From Persicaria tinctoria (lineage: Eukaryota > Streptophyta > Magnoliopsida > Caryophyllales > Polygonaceae), in NCBI GenBank assembly GCA_037127255.1, contig JBANSL010000013.1, positions 8,744,188 through 8,808,187 of the forward strand: a DNA stretch of 64,000 bases. The letters run 5' to 3'. The position numbers and the translations under genes are program-made. Under the pieces are notes generated by a model. That model had not been told where the DNA came from, made no database searches, and saw only the letters and a list, made by a program, of their open reading frames with translations. The stretch's first letter is position 1, and each line of letters starts with the position of its first letter. This document shows, piece by piece, positions 36,047-48,900 of the stretch.

Positions 36047-36117
36047 CTATCTTCATAGCTGGATTGATATTGCCAAATCAATCAGTAAAGTTAACGAGCT
36101 AGTTGACAGTACGTACG

Positions 36118-39100
36118 ATGGGTATTCGTGTGGCTGGTGATGTATTCCAATTCATCTTCTTCTTTCTCCTCCAATATACCACTTTCCAAAATTTTCAGTG
36201 GTTAGTTGCAGCAGATGTACTTCCCATGGAAAGGCGATTATCTGATGATCGCTCGATTCGCTCAGGTATTTTTTCTGTCAGGAAAAATATACCTATTGTT
36301 TAATATCCGCATGATATTTGACTCTCCTGTATAGTATAGTATAGTGTATATATATATATATATATCTTCAATTCTTGATCATCCTTTTTTATTCTAAATA
36401 ACTACTTTTAATAGATATATGGTCTATATTATATGAAACACATTAATTAATTGTTCACTAATGCAAATTCTCATTTTTCACCCCCCCAAAATGGGAAAAT
36501 GCAGCAGCTGGGTTCATAAATATCGATTGTGGCCTTGCAGAACCCGGTCCAACTTATAATCCAGCAATGGAATTGTACTACACTTCCGATAAGAAATACA
36601 TTAGCACTGGCACCAACTATAAAATATCCCCAGCTTATAACTTTTCCAATTATAGTCTTCTTTTGACATTAAGAAGCTTCCCTGAGGGACGCAGAAATTG
36701 CTATAGTCTCTCCCCGTTGACATCTAACCAAACCTACTTGATCAGAGCTCTGTTCTTCTATGGAAACTACGATGGCATGAATCGGATCCCTACATTTGAT
36801 GTCTACATAGGTGTCAATTTTTGGTTCACGCTTTCAATCCTTACAATTAATGAGACAAATTTCAAAGAGATAATCCACGTAGCAACTACAAAATCAATAC
36901 AAGTGTGCCTCGTAAACACAGGGAAAGGAACACCTTTTATATCTGCCCTCGAGCTCAGGCCTTTGGATACAAACTCTCCATACCATGCTTCTCCTGCTTT
37001 CTCCCTCTCTAAAGTGTATCGTGAAGATGTTGGCGGTATTGCTTCAGCTAACACAGCGTATTATATGTATGTGTATATATATATAAATCTCTAATTTACT
37101 TAATTATGTACAAACGTAGCTTCATAATTGTATTCTATATATAATTATTATTACGTACACTATTTATTGGACGTAACTAGCTAGCTAGATTTAAGTAGGT
37201 GATTGAATGTCACCCTTGATCGGTGCAGCTTAAGGGATGATGCATATGATCGTCTCTGGCTTCGCACTCCTAAGTGGAGTTGGAATGTAATTAATACCAC
37301 AAAGGGAAGTTTTGATGCTTCACAACCCAATCCTTGCAAAGTACCAACCAGTGTGTTGATGACTGCTTGTGAGCAAAATGATGGCCATCTTCATTCGCCG
37401 GCGGATTTAAGTCCATCTAATCCTGCATCTGATTTTTATTTCTACTGGCACTTCGTTGAACTTGAATTGCTTGAACGGAATGAAACCAGAGAGTTCAACA
37501 TTTTTGTGCCTTATGGTTCTGGACACAAATTTGGACCTATAAGACCAAAATACTTACAAGTAACCACCATACCATCCCCCAGAATCTCTCTCAATGAGTC
37601 AACTTTATATCCTCTTACTTATACACTTCAGAAGACAAATGAGTCCAATCGTTACCCTATCCTTAATGCCGTGGAGTTGTACGGGGTACTAGAGCTTCCT
37701 GCTTCACCAACAAATCGAGATGATGGTATTTTCATCTATCCATGCTTTTACTTCTTTCTTATTTTCTTCAAGTGATACACCAATTTAATTATGGCTTACT
37801 ACAAGAACAATGAATTTCTTCGATTCTTAATTAATATGTTCAGTTGACGCTATCACTGCAATTAAGGATAGTAACGTGATACCGAAGATTTGGCAAGGAG
37901 ACCCCTGTCTTCCAAAGGATTATCAATGGGACGGTCTACACTGTAGCTATGATGACAACAATCCTCCAAGAATAATCTCCTTGTGAGTCTGGATAGTGTA
38001 TTAATGGATATAACTTCTAAATTAAAAAATTATTATACTTGGCGTTTGATCTTTGGAATATCCTCATGAAATGCAGAAGTTTGAACTCAAGTAATCTGAC
38101 TGGAGAGATCCCACCCTCTCTGTCCAAACTCACATCTCTGAAGTACTTGTAAGTTTCATATATATTACATTATGTATCGATATGTGCATGTTGTAATTGT
38201 ACTTGAAAATTCTATATATATTATATTGGGAATTGAACCATGCATCTGAACTTATTATATATGATGTGAACATACTATACAGATATTTCATAGACTCAAC
38301 GGTTGAACTCAAACAGCTTAGCGTTTGATCAATGTTCTTAGATTAATTTTTTTTTTTAAAAAGAGTTTTATAATGCATCTTGTGTGTTTGATTTCTCAGG
38401 AATCTTTCGAACAATGGGTTAACAGGGAAGATACCAGATTTTTTAGCAAACCTACCCTTGTTAAATGTCATGTAAGATGACAGTGCTACGAATTTGGAAG
38501 TTGACAAACTTTATAGGCAATGAATACTCTTATAGTTTCTTCTTCATTGTAGTGATCTGACAGGTAACAATCTAATGGGTCCAGTTCCTCCTTTGCTTGT
38601 TGAAAAGGCACACAATAAGTCCATGGATCTAAGGTATTTACGTACACATCTCACTATAAAATTAGTGTTTAATTATAAACAGTTTGTCTTTCGAATAACA
38701 CATTGTTAACTGTGAGCTTTTATATAATGTAGACTTGAGGGGAATTCTGATGTTTGTAAGTCATACCCATGTCATGAAGTAAGCAAGAAAAGACACCATT
38801 TCAATATCATTCCGGTGGTTACAAGTGTTGCTTTAGTTTCACTCCTTGCTATCATTGGTATCATTTTCCTTGCATTTAAAATGAGAAAGAAGCCCGGTAT
38901 TTTAATTTGTAATCGTTTCTATTTCATGTTTAGAGTTTAATTGTTCATGTATCCCTAACTCTAATAACATTGTGTTCTGTCCTGTTTTTTTATTGTTCAT
39001 ATAGAAAGATTGGTGGATCGATCCATTAAGCCGAGAAACAAGCAGTTCAAATTTTCAGAGATTGTAAGGATCACTGATAATTTCAAGAAAGTGCTTGGAA

Positions 39101-40422
39101 AAGGAGGATTTGGAACAGTTTATTATGGTGTCTTGCAAGATGGTACTGAGGTGGCTGTTAAGTTACTAAATAATATTTCATCGACAATCACTATGAGGCA
39201 ATTTTGTGATGAGGCAAGCCAGATATTAAGACTTAATTGATTCTTATATATAGGATTATGGATAGTGAATTACCCACATTGAAATTAACGGGTAATTAAA
39301 CTATATTTGTGTGGATAAATTGACAGGCTGAACTTGTGATGAGGATTCATCATGTAAATTTGGTGTCACTAATCGGGTATTGTGATGAACATGCAAACAT
39401 GGCACTCGTCTATGAGTACATGTCTCGTGGTACCATACATATGCATTTATTCAGTAAGTATGCCATATAACTGGCTTTCTTTCTCGCTTCCATTGGAACA
39501 ATTATATATATGGGAGTTGGTATTGAGTTTTTTCCCCTCTCAATCGCAGAGAGAAACGAGCCCCCATTGAGTTGGAAAAGAAGGCTTGAGATTTCAATCG
39601 ATGCCTCACAAGGTCAGCTTGTTCATCCATGCACGAGCTTACTTTGATCTCTTATTGCTACCTAATCTATATCTCTATTTTGATTTCCATCAAATTAAAT
39701 GGTTGAATTGTAGGGTTGGGGTATCTACATAATGGATGCCAACCTAAAATTGTTCATAGGGATGTCAAGCCTGCAAACATTCTAATGGATGAGATGGGAC
39801 GTGCCAAGATAGCTGATTTTGGGCTCTGCAGGCATTGCCCAACAACTAATCAGGGTTCTCCTATGACGAACGTTGCGGGCACTCTAGGCTATCTTGATCC
39901 TGAGTAAGGGGTTTTCTTCGGACATTCCACTCACCATGCTTTATAATTCTAGGCTTCTAACATAAGGTATTCACTACTTTTGAATTCAGATATCTCAAAC
40001 TGCACACATTGAGTGATAAAAGTGATGTTTACGGCTTTGGAATTGTACTCTTGCAATTGTTAACTGGGCAACCAGCATTTATCAAGTGCAATGGAGATGA
40101 AGATCCACCCACTCATATCGTCACCTGGGTGTCACCAATAGTTGAGAGTGGAGACATCTTGGCTATAGTAGATAAGAGGCTCCATGTAGACTTCAATGTC
40201 AGCTGTGCAATGAAGTTTTTTGAGATCGCAATGGAATGTGTGAAGCCAACAGGTAAACAAAGGCCGAGAATGAGTGAGGTAGTTGCACGTCTCAAACTTT
40301 GTTACGCGTCTGAGGGGTTTGATGACCAACCTGCTCTAGCGAGTGTTGATAATGGGAGCCACAATCAACATTCAAGCCAAGGAGTACTTGACAGTAGCCT
40401 TACGTGCACCCTGCCCAGATAG
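36118..40422 (+). CDS. RLK2: malectin-like/LRR receptor kinase, 917 aa, intact
   Basis: Thirteen exons: 36118-36265, 36508-37066, 37229-37725, 37844-37982, 38077-38148, 38400-38471, 38553-38633, 38733-38896, 39005-39213, 39327-39453, 39550-39612, 39714-39903, 39990-40422. All phases match and no stop occurs. Domains: signal peptide (residues 1 to about 32), malectin-like ectodomain (about 50-400, GFINIDCG to the end of exon 3), LRRs in three 72-81-bp exons (about 448-523), transmembrane helix (about 545-568), kinase (about 609-890). Key residues: [11 protein letters not shown] loop, Lys630 in VAVK, HRD Asp727 and DFG Asp745, so an RD-type, potentially active kinase. Intron 9 starts with GC. 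The family (LRR-RLK subfamily I, with Arabidopsis IOS1 and FRK1-type members) acts at the plasma membrane in immunity, symbiosis or growth. The ligand is unknown. The start is the first ATG before a clear signal peptide. Confidence 0.92.
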
Positions 40423-40784
40423 AATCTTAATTGATTTTCGACAACCGAAATTGAAGATAGGATGCAAAGGAATTCCTTTATGTTTTCAGACAACATAAAT
40501 AAGGATTTGTTTCATGTACGAGCTGCCAAATATAAAGCCGTAGGGATATATAAGTCACTAATTACATAGATATTTTAGTTGCATTTGCTATAATTGTAGT
40601 AGTATTTACAAATGTTATATATGCGTATTTACGTAGTTGTGCTTGCTATTATATATGCATAGTATTATACACAACGAGACGTTTCCTTCCAGGATACAAC
40701 AAGTCCAATTTATCGCAGTTTTAATTTGCTGCGTTCTGTTTTGCGCATTTGAGGGTATTTTAGGTGTTGTCTTGTGGTTTCTTT

Positions 40785-41200
40785 ATGGTATCCTAACTTT
40801 TCATTTAGTACAAAAATTAGTTTGTGCCATTTCTTAGAAACTTCAAGTGCCTTGAATTGCCAGCCAACATTAATATTCCGACTAGGACCGGTTCTAAAAC
40901 GACACATTTTGGCTTTCGATCAATGCATACAAACAACCGTATTCTCCACGTACTTCAAATATCAATTCAAGGTGACTTGATCAACCTTTCAATTAGGGCG
41001 GAGGCAAAACAAGAATTAATGGCTGAGGTTTAGTCCAAAACGTAGCGGACTAAGACCGAAACAATCACGACAAAGAACAGCGCGACACCCCGAACAAAAA
41101 GGCTGAAGTCTACATTAAACGGTGGCCCCTTAAGTGAAGCTTACTCCAAGGGCCTTGAAAACAACTCTAAAGTACATCAATATATCAAACACTTTGTTAT
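40785..41200 (+). repeat. 3' tail of the RLK2 unit
   Basis: Homologous to 27480-27905 and 63175-63460 (TCCTAACTTTTCATTTAG, CCAGCCAACATTAATATTCC, GACAAAGAACAGCGCGACAC and a GGTGGCCCC block). No gene of its own. Confidence 0.75.
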
Positions 41201-41288
41201 ATATACACATATTTACCGAGTATAAATACACCAACCATTCCGGAATGATTCACGGGAAAAGACTTGCGGGTAGTACCCAAAAGTCCCC

Positions 41289-41299
41289 GGTTCGAATCC
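41289..41299 (+). other. tRNA-like B box
   Basis: GGTTCGAATCC, a perfect pol III B-box, within a TCCCCGGTTCGAATCCCGGA T-arm. No matching acceptor stem or A box is found upstream, so this is a tRNA fragment or a SINE head, not a functional tRNA. Confidence 0.4.
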
Positions 41300-41375
41300 C
41301 GGATGGCCGATCTTTATTTACCAATTCAAAGAGTATAAATACACCTGAGAACTGAGTTAATTTGTGGATTGCAGA

Positions 41376-41776
41376 TCCATCTATTACCATGACTAGTCCT
41401 AACATGTTCCTGTTGTTCTTAATTGCATCAGTTGTGCTTCGATCTCACACGGAACGTCGATTATCAGATGATTCAGCTCATGCAAAATCTGTTGTAAATC
41501 TAGGGTTCATAATTCACATATCGACTCCTTGGGGGAAGCTTGTTAATACCATAAGAAGCTTCCCTAAGGGATTTAAAAATTGCTATAACCTGTCGACGTT
41601 GAACCCAGACAATTTGTATTTGATCAGAGCTCGGTTCATGTATGGAAACTATGATCGATGGCACAGCTATGATCCCTGAATATGATGTCTACATCGGTGT
41701 AAATTTTTGGTTCACACTCAAGCCAGCCAGCGCGGATGATAGACTTATCAAAGAGATCGTACATGTTGCAACTACA
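41376..41776 (+). pseudogene. RLK fragment: signal peptide and partial malectin domain
   Basis: Translation starts MTSPNMFLLFLIASVVL, then ERRLSDDSAH, GFIIHIST, TIRSFPKGFKNCYNLSTLN, then after a frame change [15 protein letters not shown] and EIVHVATT. It matches exons 1-2 of RLK2 and RLK3. Intron 1 and part of the ectodomain are missing and a frameshift lies near 41665. It is cut off at 41777 by a Copia LTR, and the rest of the gene is not found beyond that element. Confidence 0.8.
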
Positions 41777-41893
41777 TGTTAGATAGATTATATGTATAGA
41801 CCCAATTACTCAATTAGGGTTAACTATCTTGTACTCCTATATATATTCTAATGATAGTGAAGGCAACCCCAACGGGGATTATTCACTCTGACA
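41777..41893 (+). repeat. 117-bp 5' LTR
   Basis: Starts TGTTAGATAG, ends ACTCTGACA, and is followed directly by TGGTATCAGAGC (41894-41905), the Copia primer site. Confidence 0.75.
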
Positions 41894-42199
41894 TGGTATC
41901 AGAGCACCTCTCTTCCTCCTACATTCCCAAATACCCCGCCCCCTTCTAATGACTACCCTACACCTCACCTCCTTCACCAACTACATCTCTCTTCCTCTTC
42001 GAATGCTATTACATCTCCAGCCCGGGAACCCAACCCTCCCTTACCGCAACCTGCAGCACCTATCCTTCCACCTCCTGCCTTCGGCCAACCCCCTGTGGCC
42101 CCTTTCCTGTCCCTTCAAGCCTCTGTCCCGTCAGCTGTTGCCCCTGCCCTGCCACCTAACCCCACACAGCCGGTCAATCAGATCCAAACTCGGAGCATG

Positions 42200-43080
42200 A
42201 GTGGCATCTTTCGCCCCAAACAGATATTTGACCTCTCCGCGTCTCACATATTACCCATCCCTAGTTACCTCCCACAAAACAGCCGCCTCATACCCGAATT
42301 GGAATGTTTCCATGCTTGATGAGTATAAGGCTCTTATTAGCAACGATACTTGGGTCTTGGTTCCTCGTCCCCCTGGGCCAACATTGTGCATAGTATGTGC
42401 CTCTTTCGGCATAACTTTCGCTCTGACGGATCTCTTGAGCGCTATAAGGCGCGACTGGTTGCCAATGGCAAATCTCAGCAGGTGGGGGTCGATTGTGATG
42501 ACACGTTTAGTCCGGTTGTCAAACCGGCTACCACCCGTACTGTCTTGCAGCTTGCTGTCTCCAGGAATTGGCCTATTCATCAGTTGGATGTGAAGAACGT
42601 GTTTCTACATGGTCATTTGAATGAAACCGTGTACATGTTCCAACCGCCTGGGTTTGCTGACAGGACCAAACCAGGCCATGTCTGTCTCTTGCAGAAGCCT
42701 CTGTATGGCCTCAAGCAGGCACCTTGGGCATGGTACCTTCGCTTTGCTACTTATCTACATATGCTTGGTTTTGTTAGTAGCAAGAGTGACTCCTCTCTGT
42801 TTGTGTTTCGCCGGGGTAATCAGATTGCATATCTTCTTCTATATGTTGATGATATCATCCTTACTGCATCTTCAGAGTCTTTTCGATCTACTATTATTAC
42901 ACAACTCAGTAAAGAGTTTGTTATGACTGATCTCGGGCCACTTAGTTTCTTTTTAGGAGTCTCTACACACGCTTTCTGGGTGGGCACCTCTTCTAGTGTC
43001 GCAAATGATGAACATGCAGCTTTCTGCACACGCTTGTTAGAGTCTAGTATTCTTCGTAAAAGACCCATCAAAACCTTCTC
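42200..43080 (+). pseudogene. Copia reverse transcriptase fragment
   Basis: In two frames: TRSMSGIFRPK (linker before RT), then DEYKALISNDTWVLVPRPP, then from about 42350 an open frame with SLERYKARLVANG, HQLDVKNVFLHG, YGLKQAPWAWY and [11 protein letters not shown], ending after [10 protein letters not shown]. The catalytic YVDD is intact, but the start is frame-shifted and RNase H is missing. Confidence 0.85.
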
Positions 43081-43099
43081 AAACTATTCATTTCCTTTT

Positions 43100-44860
43100 T
43101 GATGGCCAATGCCCTGAAAAAATGAGAATGAGCACAATGAAATATACACAGTCATCACCCAACACATTAAGCTAAAGTCTATCCAAACATAATGCATCAT
43201 TTTCTATCAAAAGAAATGAAACTTGACACATAATATATTTAAACTTGACACATAGTATATCAAAAAGAAAAAAAGTTCAAATCTAGTCATAAGAGGAAAG
43301 AAACACATCCATGAGGAATAGATTAGCAAAAACAACAATCCACACCAACCAAGGGGAAACCAGAGAAAATGAGATAAGTAGTCAAGGTCAAAACATCTTG
43401 CAATTCATTAAATTTTGGGTCATTCGGCACTATATATGCAAATGCAAAAAGATCAAACCCCAAAACAAATACTTGCTACTAAAAAAAATCAAATCCAAAA
43501 CAACTCCTTAGTATACTCATTAAGGGAAGATTTAAGATTCAATTTTTCTTGTTCAAAATTGAACATAAGATGTGTTCTTTTTAAGATGCAATGTAATGTT
43601 TAATGAATTTTCACAATCTTTACTGATATAGTGATATGACATTCTAATTAAGGAAGCGAATGTAATGTTTCTTAATAAAAACTCTCTCAGGCCAACAAGG
43701 TCAACATGAGAGAAATTTATTTTAGTCTTCACATTTCCTTAGCCTTTATCCTTTGTAGGTTCAATTTTTGAATGTTCTTAGTGGTGAATCACTCCACCAC
43801 ACTAAGTCTCGGCCTTCAAAAGTACGAGTTTGGTCAAAGCGTAGTTAAGATGAATAATTTTTTTTCAAAGCAAATAAAATGAATGAAATTCAGAAATTGT
43901 AAAAACAGTCGAACAGATGTTTTCTTGAAAATTACATATATGCTGAGATCAATCAAATAATTTCACATATATGACTTGAGTTTGAGAGTGAATACCTAAA
44001 TTAATCAAACACACAAAAATACCCTAACTCAACATTTATAGTTTTAGAATTATAGAGTTTTGAGAACTTACTAAAATCTCCGTCAAGGAGATAAGGACTT
44101 CGAGAAATTCACGGTTGATTGCAGCTCCGAGATGGCTTGAATAAGGCTAGGCGTATGCTAGACGTCAAACCCCAAACACAGTTGCGCTTATAAAGAAGAG
44201 AGGGAGGGTGAGATGCTTGAATCTCTTCAAGGACTGTAACTAAAATCAACAAGAGGGAGATGCAGATGAGTGACTAACCGATCTGAAAACGAAATCGAAT
44301 TAATTGGCGACAATGGAAGCGACAGAAGAGGAGGTTCAAGCCCAGCCTAGATCCGGCATTTTAGCGAAGAATGAGCAAAGAGAGGGCTACAGGATATGAC
44401 CGACGTCCATGTGATCTCAGGCCTGGTGTGTGGCGGGGAGGAAAGTTGCGATGTTGGTGGCGAGGTGCACGACGATGACGAAGCTCTTGAAGATCTGATG
44501 GTGAGGAAGAGAATGGATGTGAAAGGGGCCAAGTTTTGGAAGGAAGGTAAAGGAACAATCAGTAGATCTGGGAGAAGATAAAGGAAAGAGAGAGAAGTGG
44601 CAGAAGAGAGAGGCAAGGCTCTAGGGTTCCAATCAACAAATGAGTTTAAAAGGGATACGTTTTGGGCGTTTAAGATATTATCAATTAGCAATGGCAAGAT
44701 CAATCTGTAGCAAAAGGTAGCGATGGCTACGCCCATTTGACACAAATTTGTGCGACGGCGCTGACACCGTTCCACAGCTGTTGCCAAAACCCCCTATTTG
44801 TGACGGGAAATTCTTTTCGTTTCTAAGTTTGGTAGCAAAAGCAATTTTTTTTTAGTGGAG
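43100..44860. other. Unannotated stretch, possible CACTA-type end at right
   Basis: No supported gene. The minus-strand frame 44347-44787 shows no motif. Near the right end, 44640-44857 carries CACTA-like subterminal features (GCGATGGCTACG, TTTGTGACGGGAAATTC), and the last bases read on the minus strand as CACTAAAAAAAAATTGC, like an En/Spm terminus. No opposite terminus was found, so the call is weak. Confidence 0.3.
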
Positions 44861-44963
44861 GGCGATTTGGAACTTGAAAGGCGAGCGTTGACACGCTTCC
44901 TCTTGGATACGAATACGATCCTGAAACCCTACCACTACAACGGGAGAGATTCTTGTATTTTAT

Positions 44964-45332
44964 TTGCTTGAACAGGGAGTTGGATTCGTTTATATATTCT
45001 ACATTTCTTTGCTAGTTTCCCTCCACGAAGCCTACGTCGGTGTCTCCGGTGTCGGTGTCGGCGTTGTCGTCCCCGACATCGACGTCAGTAACTTCGGCAT
45101 CCCCGATGTCGGCATCAGCAATGTTGGCGTCCCCGGTGTCGGAGTCAGCAACGTTGGCATCCTTAGTGTCGGTATTAGCAATGTCAGCATCCCTGATGCT
45201 AGCGTCAATAGCATCTGCATCCTTCACGATGTCGACATCAGCAACGTTGACGTTCCTGACGTCGGCGTCAACAACTTTTTTGGTATCGGCAAAATAGATA
45301 AAATTGCTGACACGAGGAAAAAAAGAATTTAA
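44964..45332 (+). other. 30-bp minisatellite in a 122-codon open frame
   Basis: About seven or eight 30-bp units (roughly 45045-45285) with cores such as GTCGGCATCAGCAATGTTGG. The frame starting at 44964 reads as a decapeptide repeat like VGISNVGVPG, preceded by a hydrophobic start (FVYIFYISLLVSL). Because the period is a multiple of three, other frames on both strands stay open too, so coding is doubtful. Confidence 0.5.
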
Positions 45333-45850
45333 AAAAAAAGTGCTGACATGAAAAAAAGGATTATTTTTTTAAAAAAAGTGCTGATGTGAAAAAAAATGTT
45401 AGCACGAAAAAAATACCCGACACGCGAGGAGGGCACAGTGAGGAGGCACGGGGCAAACGCGGGACAGAAAGGGCACATATGGATGACATTTTGCCAATTA
45501 AATTAGAGGTGAACAAAATGTAAATTAGAGCATAAAATATGAACATTTCACTAAACAACCTTGATGACCCTGTAATGTTACAAAAAGTTGAGCGATAGTT
45601 GTAAATTGTAATGTCACTAAATAAAATATACTTCGTATAATTTTATCAAAACACGGTCATCGAGAAACAACCAGGAAGGTTTATCCAAAAAAAAAAAAAG
45701 ACAAAAAATTGACCATTTAATTTTCAATCCCTTGATACTTTTTTTTTTTTTTGGATGCGGAAACAATTACAACCCCTACCTAATTGAAAGGACCATCCAT
45801 TAACAGCTTGGTAGGGGACCTTCAAATCAATTACTCCGTAAGTATCGCTT
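45300..45850. other. RLK3 upstream region
   Basis: Poly-A-rich sequence with four loose copies of AAAAAGTGCTGACATGAAAA-like units (about 45300-45410). No gene seen. Confidence 0.5.
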
Positions 45851-45858
45851 TATATAGA
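45851..45858 (+). promoter_or_regulatory. Candidate TATA box of RLK3
   Basis: TATATAGA, 60 bp before the ATG of exon 1. Weak evidence by position only. Confidence 0.35.
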
Positions 45859-45910
45859 AATTTCTGTACGTGGATCAAATTAATAGAGAGTGAAATCAGA
45901 ATTAGAAAAA

Positions 45911-48900
45911 ATGGCCGTTGCTGTGCTATGCTTAATCTTAATCCTCCTCCAAATCATGCAAAATTTTCACTTCTTAATTGATGCAGCTGTAGTTCAATCG
46001 CAGATTCAAAGGAGATTAATCAATGATTCAGGTAATTTCTATATCTGTAATCAATATATACTACGTATTTTAGTACGTAATTTTTAGCAGTAATCAGTAC
46101 GTAATTTTTAGTTTACAGAGATAGTTTACTGGTAATAATCTTCATGGAGCTCTATTATCTGTAATCATTAATACTCCGTATATTTCAGCGAGTTAACAGA
46201 AGTTGGGGAATGTTTGGGGGTTTGGAATTGTGTTCTCTATACGTGTATATATGACCAGCTTGGATCCCATAGAGTTTTTTACAAACTCTATGGGTATAGA
46301 CAACATATACCTTTTTTTCTATTGAAAAGATAAATTTTAACAAGATAAAATTTTTTCTATTGAAAAGATAAATTTTAACAAGATAGTTTATATCATCAAT
46401 CAAGGTAAGTAATTTAGATGTTAGTTAACTATATCATTTTTTAAACTAAATTTATATGATCAAACTAAATCTCCTATATATATATATATATATAATTTAA
46501 AATACTAAAACACAGACCGCTGGAGCGACCTCGCGACCACGGAATTTTCTGGATTAAACGGGATTATTTTTGCTTAGGTGGCATTTTCTGGATTAAAGTG
46601 GTACTATATTCTGGATTAAAGTGGTACTATATTTCTGGGTCACATCAATTAATAATCCAATATAGTTGGGCAAAAAACATATCTTTTTAGATCAATAATC
46701 TATTCAATATAACCTTATATCTTTATTAGGTAAAAAACTTATCGTTTTAGATAAATCTTTATATAATGTTGGAAAACATGTAAAAGAGTTATGTGTACGT
46801 AAACTAATTAATCGATCATGGGATGCAACGTAAAATAATTAACAATAAACCACAACTAGTGTTAGGCCCGGGCCTTATGCCCAGGTATTTTTATTAAAAT
46901 TTAATATTTATAATTTTAATTTAAAAGTGTAAAAGAGTTGTCTATATTGCTTTTTGAGGCAAAAATGAATTATTAAAATATTATGTGGCCATAATATATA
47001 GCCACAATCCATCCGTGCATAGATATTTTACTAAACTAACGTAATAAATATGTATTACATATTTAAAAAAAATATTAATATATTTTCAAAAATCAATTAT
47101 CTATTATATTAAATGAGATTTAATTGACGATAGATTACAAAAAAAAATATTTATACATAATATGTCGAACTAATTTTATTTATATTTAGATTAATTTTTT
47201 TATTTATTAAAATTTATCTACATTATTTATAATATTATATTAATGTATTTTCCATGCATGGGACATGCATGGGACGGAACTTACACTTCTATATATGTAT
47301 GTCTGTCTATCCATCTATCTATCTATCTGGTGGAAACGGATTTGATTTTTACATTAAAAAAAATTCTCTCACACGCCGCCTTTTCCTCCTCTTCTTCTAT
47401 CTTCATCCATCTGACGATCTCCGCTCCAACGATTTCCCGATCTCCGCTCCAACGATCCTTCGACCAGCCCTATATCGTGTCGACGAGATTCTTAGGAGCA
47501 GTGAAATCTAGATCCTCGATGCCGTCTCACCTCCACTGCCGCCGCCGTCCTCGATGATCTTCCACCATCCCTGTATATTGACAAGCAGTGAGGACGACAC
47601 CGAAAAGTAGACCGAATTGCTGGAAACCTAGACGGTTGCGTAGATCCGGATCCGTCGGGTCCGTCGGATATCTAAGGCTAGTCTCTCTCTCTTTGGTAGA
47701 TCCGGATCCGTCGGGTTTGGTGGAGGTGCGACGGTCAAGGTCAACCTAGACGGTTGCGTAGGAGCGGAGATCGCCGTTATGCCAGTTGAGGTTCTTGAGG
47801 TGCTTACCGGAGATGTCGGTGACCTCCAGCTCCACCCGGTTCAGATTCCACTATTTCTTACACACATAATTATGTTAAGGGTGTGGTTCGGGTGTACCTT
47901 ATTCACAAATATTTCGGTGAAATGTGAAACATTATTCGGTACAATTTGAAGCATTATTCGGTGAAATGTGAAATTAGCATTATATCGAATACTGTTCTAT
48001 TTCTTTTTCCGTTTAGTTCAGATGAAAACATTCCAAGTCCACTGAATAATTTGTAACATTCTACCGAATAATGTTTAGTTTTTTTTTATTTATCTATTTC
48101 AAATAAAAGAAACCTCAATTCCCTAAATAATACTTACAATTTATACGAATAATGCTTCAATTTTTACCAAATAATGTTTCATATTCCCCTAAACAATACT
48201 CACATTTCACCGAATAATGCTTCGAATTTCACCGAATAATGTTTCACATTTCACCGAACACCGAATAATATTTGTGAATATAAGGTACACCCTAAGGCTT
48301 ATGCACAAATTAGTCATACACATTATGTTAATACAAAATGAATTTGAGTTAATCTCAATCGATCAGTTGGAGCCTTGGAGGCTAGGGTTAATTAAGGATG
48401 GGATGAGATCGATGGGGCAAAAAAAAAAAGGAAGAAATTGTAATAAAACAGAAGGGGTGAATGAGATATTGTATTTAATTGTGTGTCACGGGGAATCCAC
48501 TAAATACAATATATATAGAAGTAATCTCCTTGGTCTCCAAGAATAAAATCTTATCTAAAAGGTAAACTTCTATCTAAGTAAATATACATATATCTTGTAC
48601 ATCCATATATAATAATATCATAACACTCCCCCTTGGATGTACAATCTTTATTCCGATGACTGCCTCGTTAAAAACCTAGCTAGGAAAACCCAATGGGACA
48701 AAACCATAGCTTAGGGAAAAAGAGTGCAGCCTTCTATGGACGCTATTGTTGTTCAGCCTCATTAAAAACCTTGTCAGGAAAACACAGTGAGATAAAACCT
48801 GACCGAAGGGAAAAAGAGTGCAGTGCGTGTATACTCTCCCTGAATTCAACATCCTCCTCGAAGTCTTCTCATTCTTCTTAATGTCGCCGTCTTCATGAGC

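Larger units (their letters stand above)
41777..43090 (+). mobile_element. Deleted Copia: 5' LTR joined to RT
   Basis: A short LTR and primer site are followed after about 300 bp by the reverse transcriptase, so gag, protease and integrase are gone. The right side stops inside the RT-RNase H region and no 3' LTR is seen. The element interrupts the RLK fragment on its left. Confidence 0.8.

Noticed and set aside
41252..41310. tRNA gene candidate around a perfect B box
   Set aside because: No complementary acceptor stem, no A box and no cloverleaf anticodon arm could be drawn; kept only as a tRNA-like fragment.
44347..44787. 146-codon minus-strand frame
   Set aside because: Ser/Leu/Pro-biased translation without motif, beside CACTA-like subterminal sequence.
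43100..44860. Complete CACTA transposon
   Set aside because: Only one plausible terminus was found and no transposase; reported only as a weak possibility.
47243..47557. Two overlapping plus frames in RLK3 intron 1
   Set aside because: No known motif, both depend on simple TCTA and CT-rich sequence.
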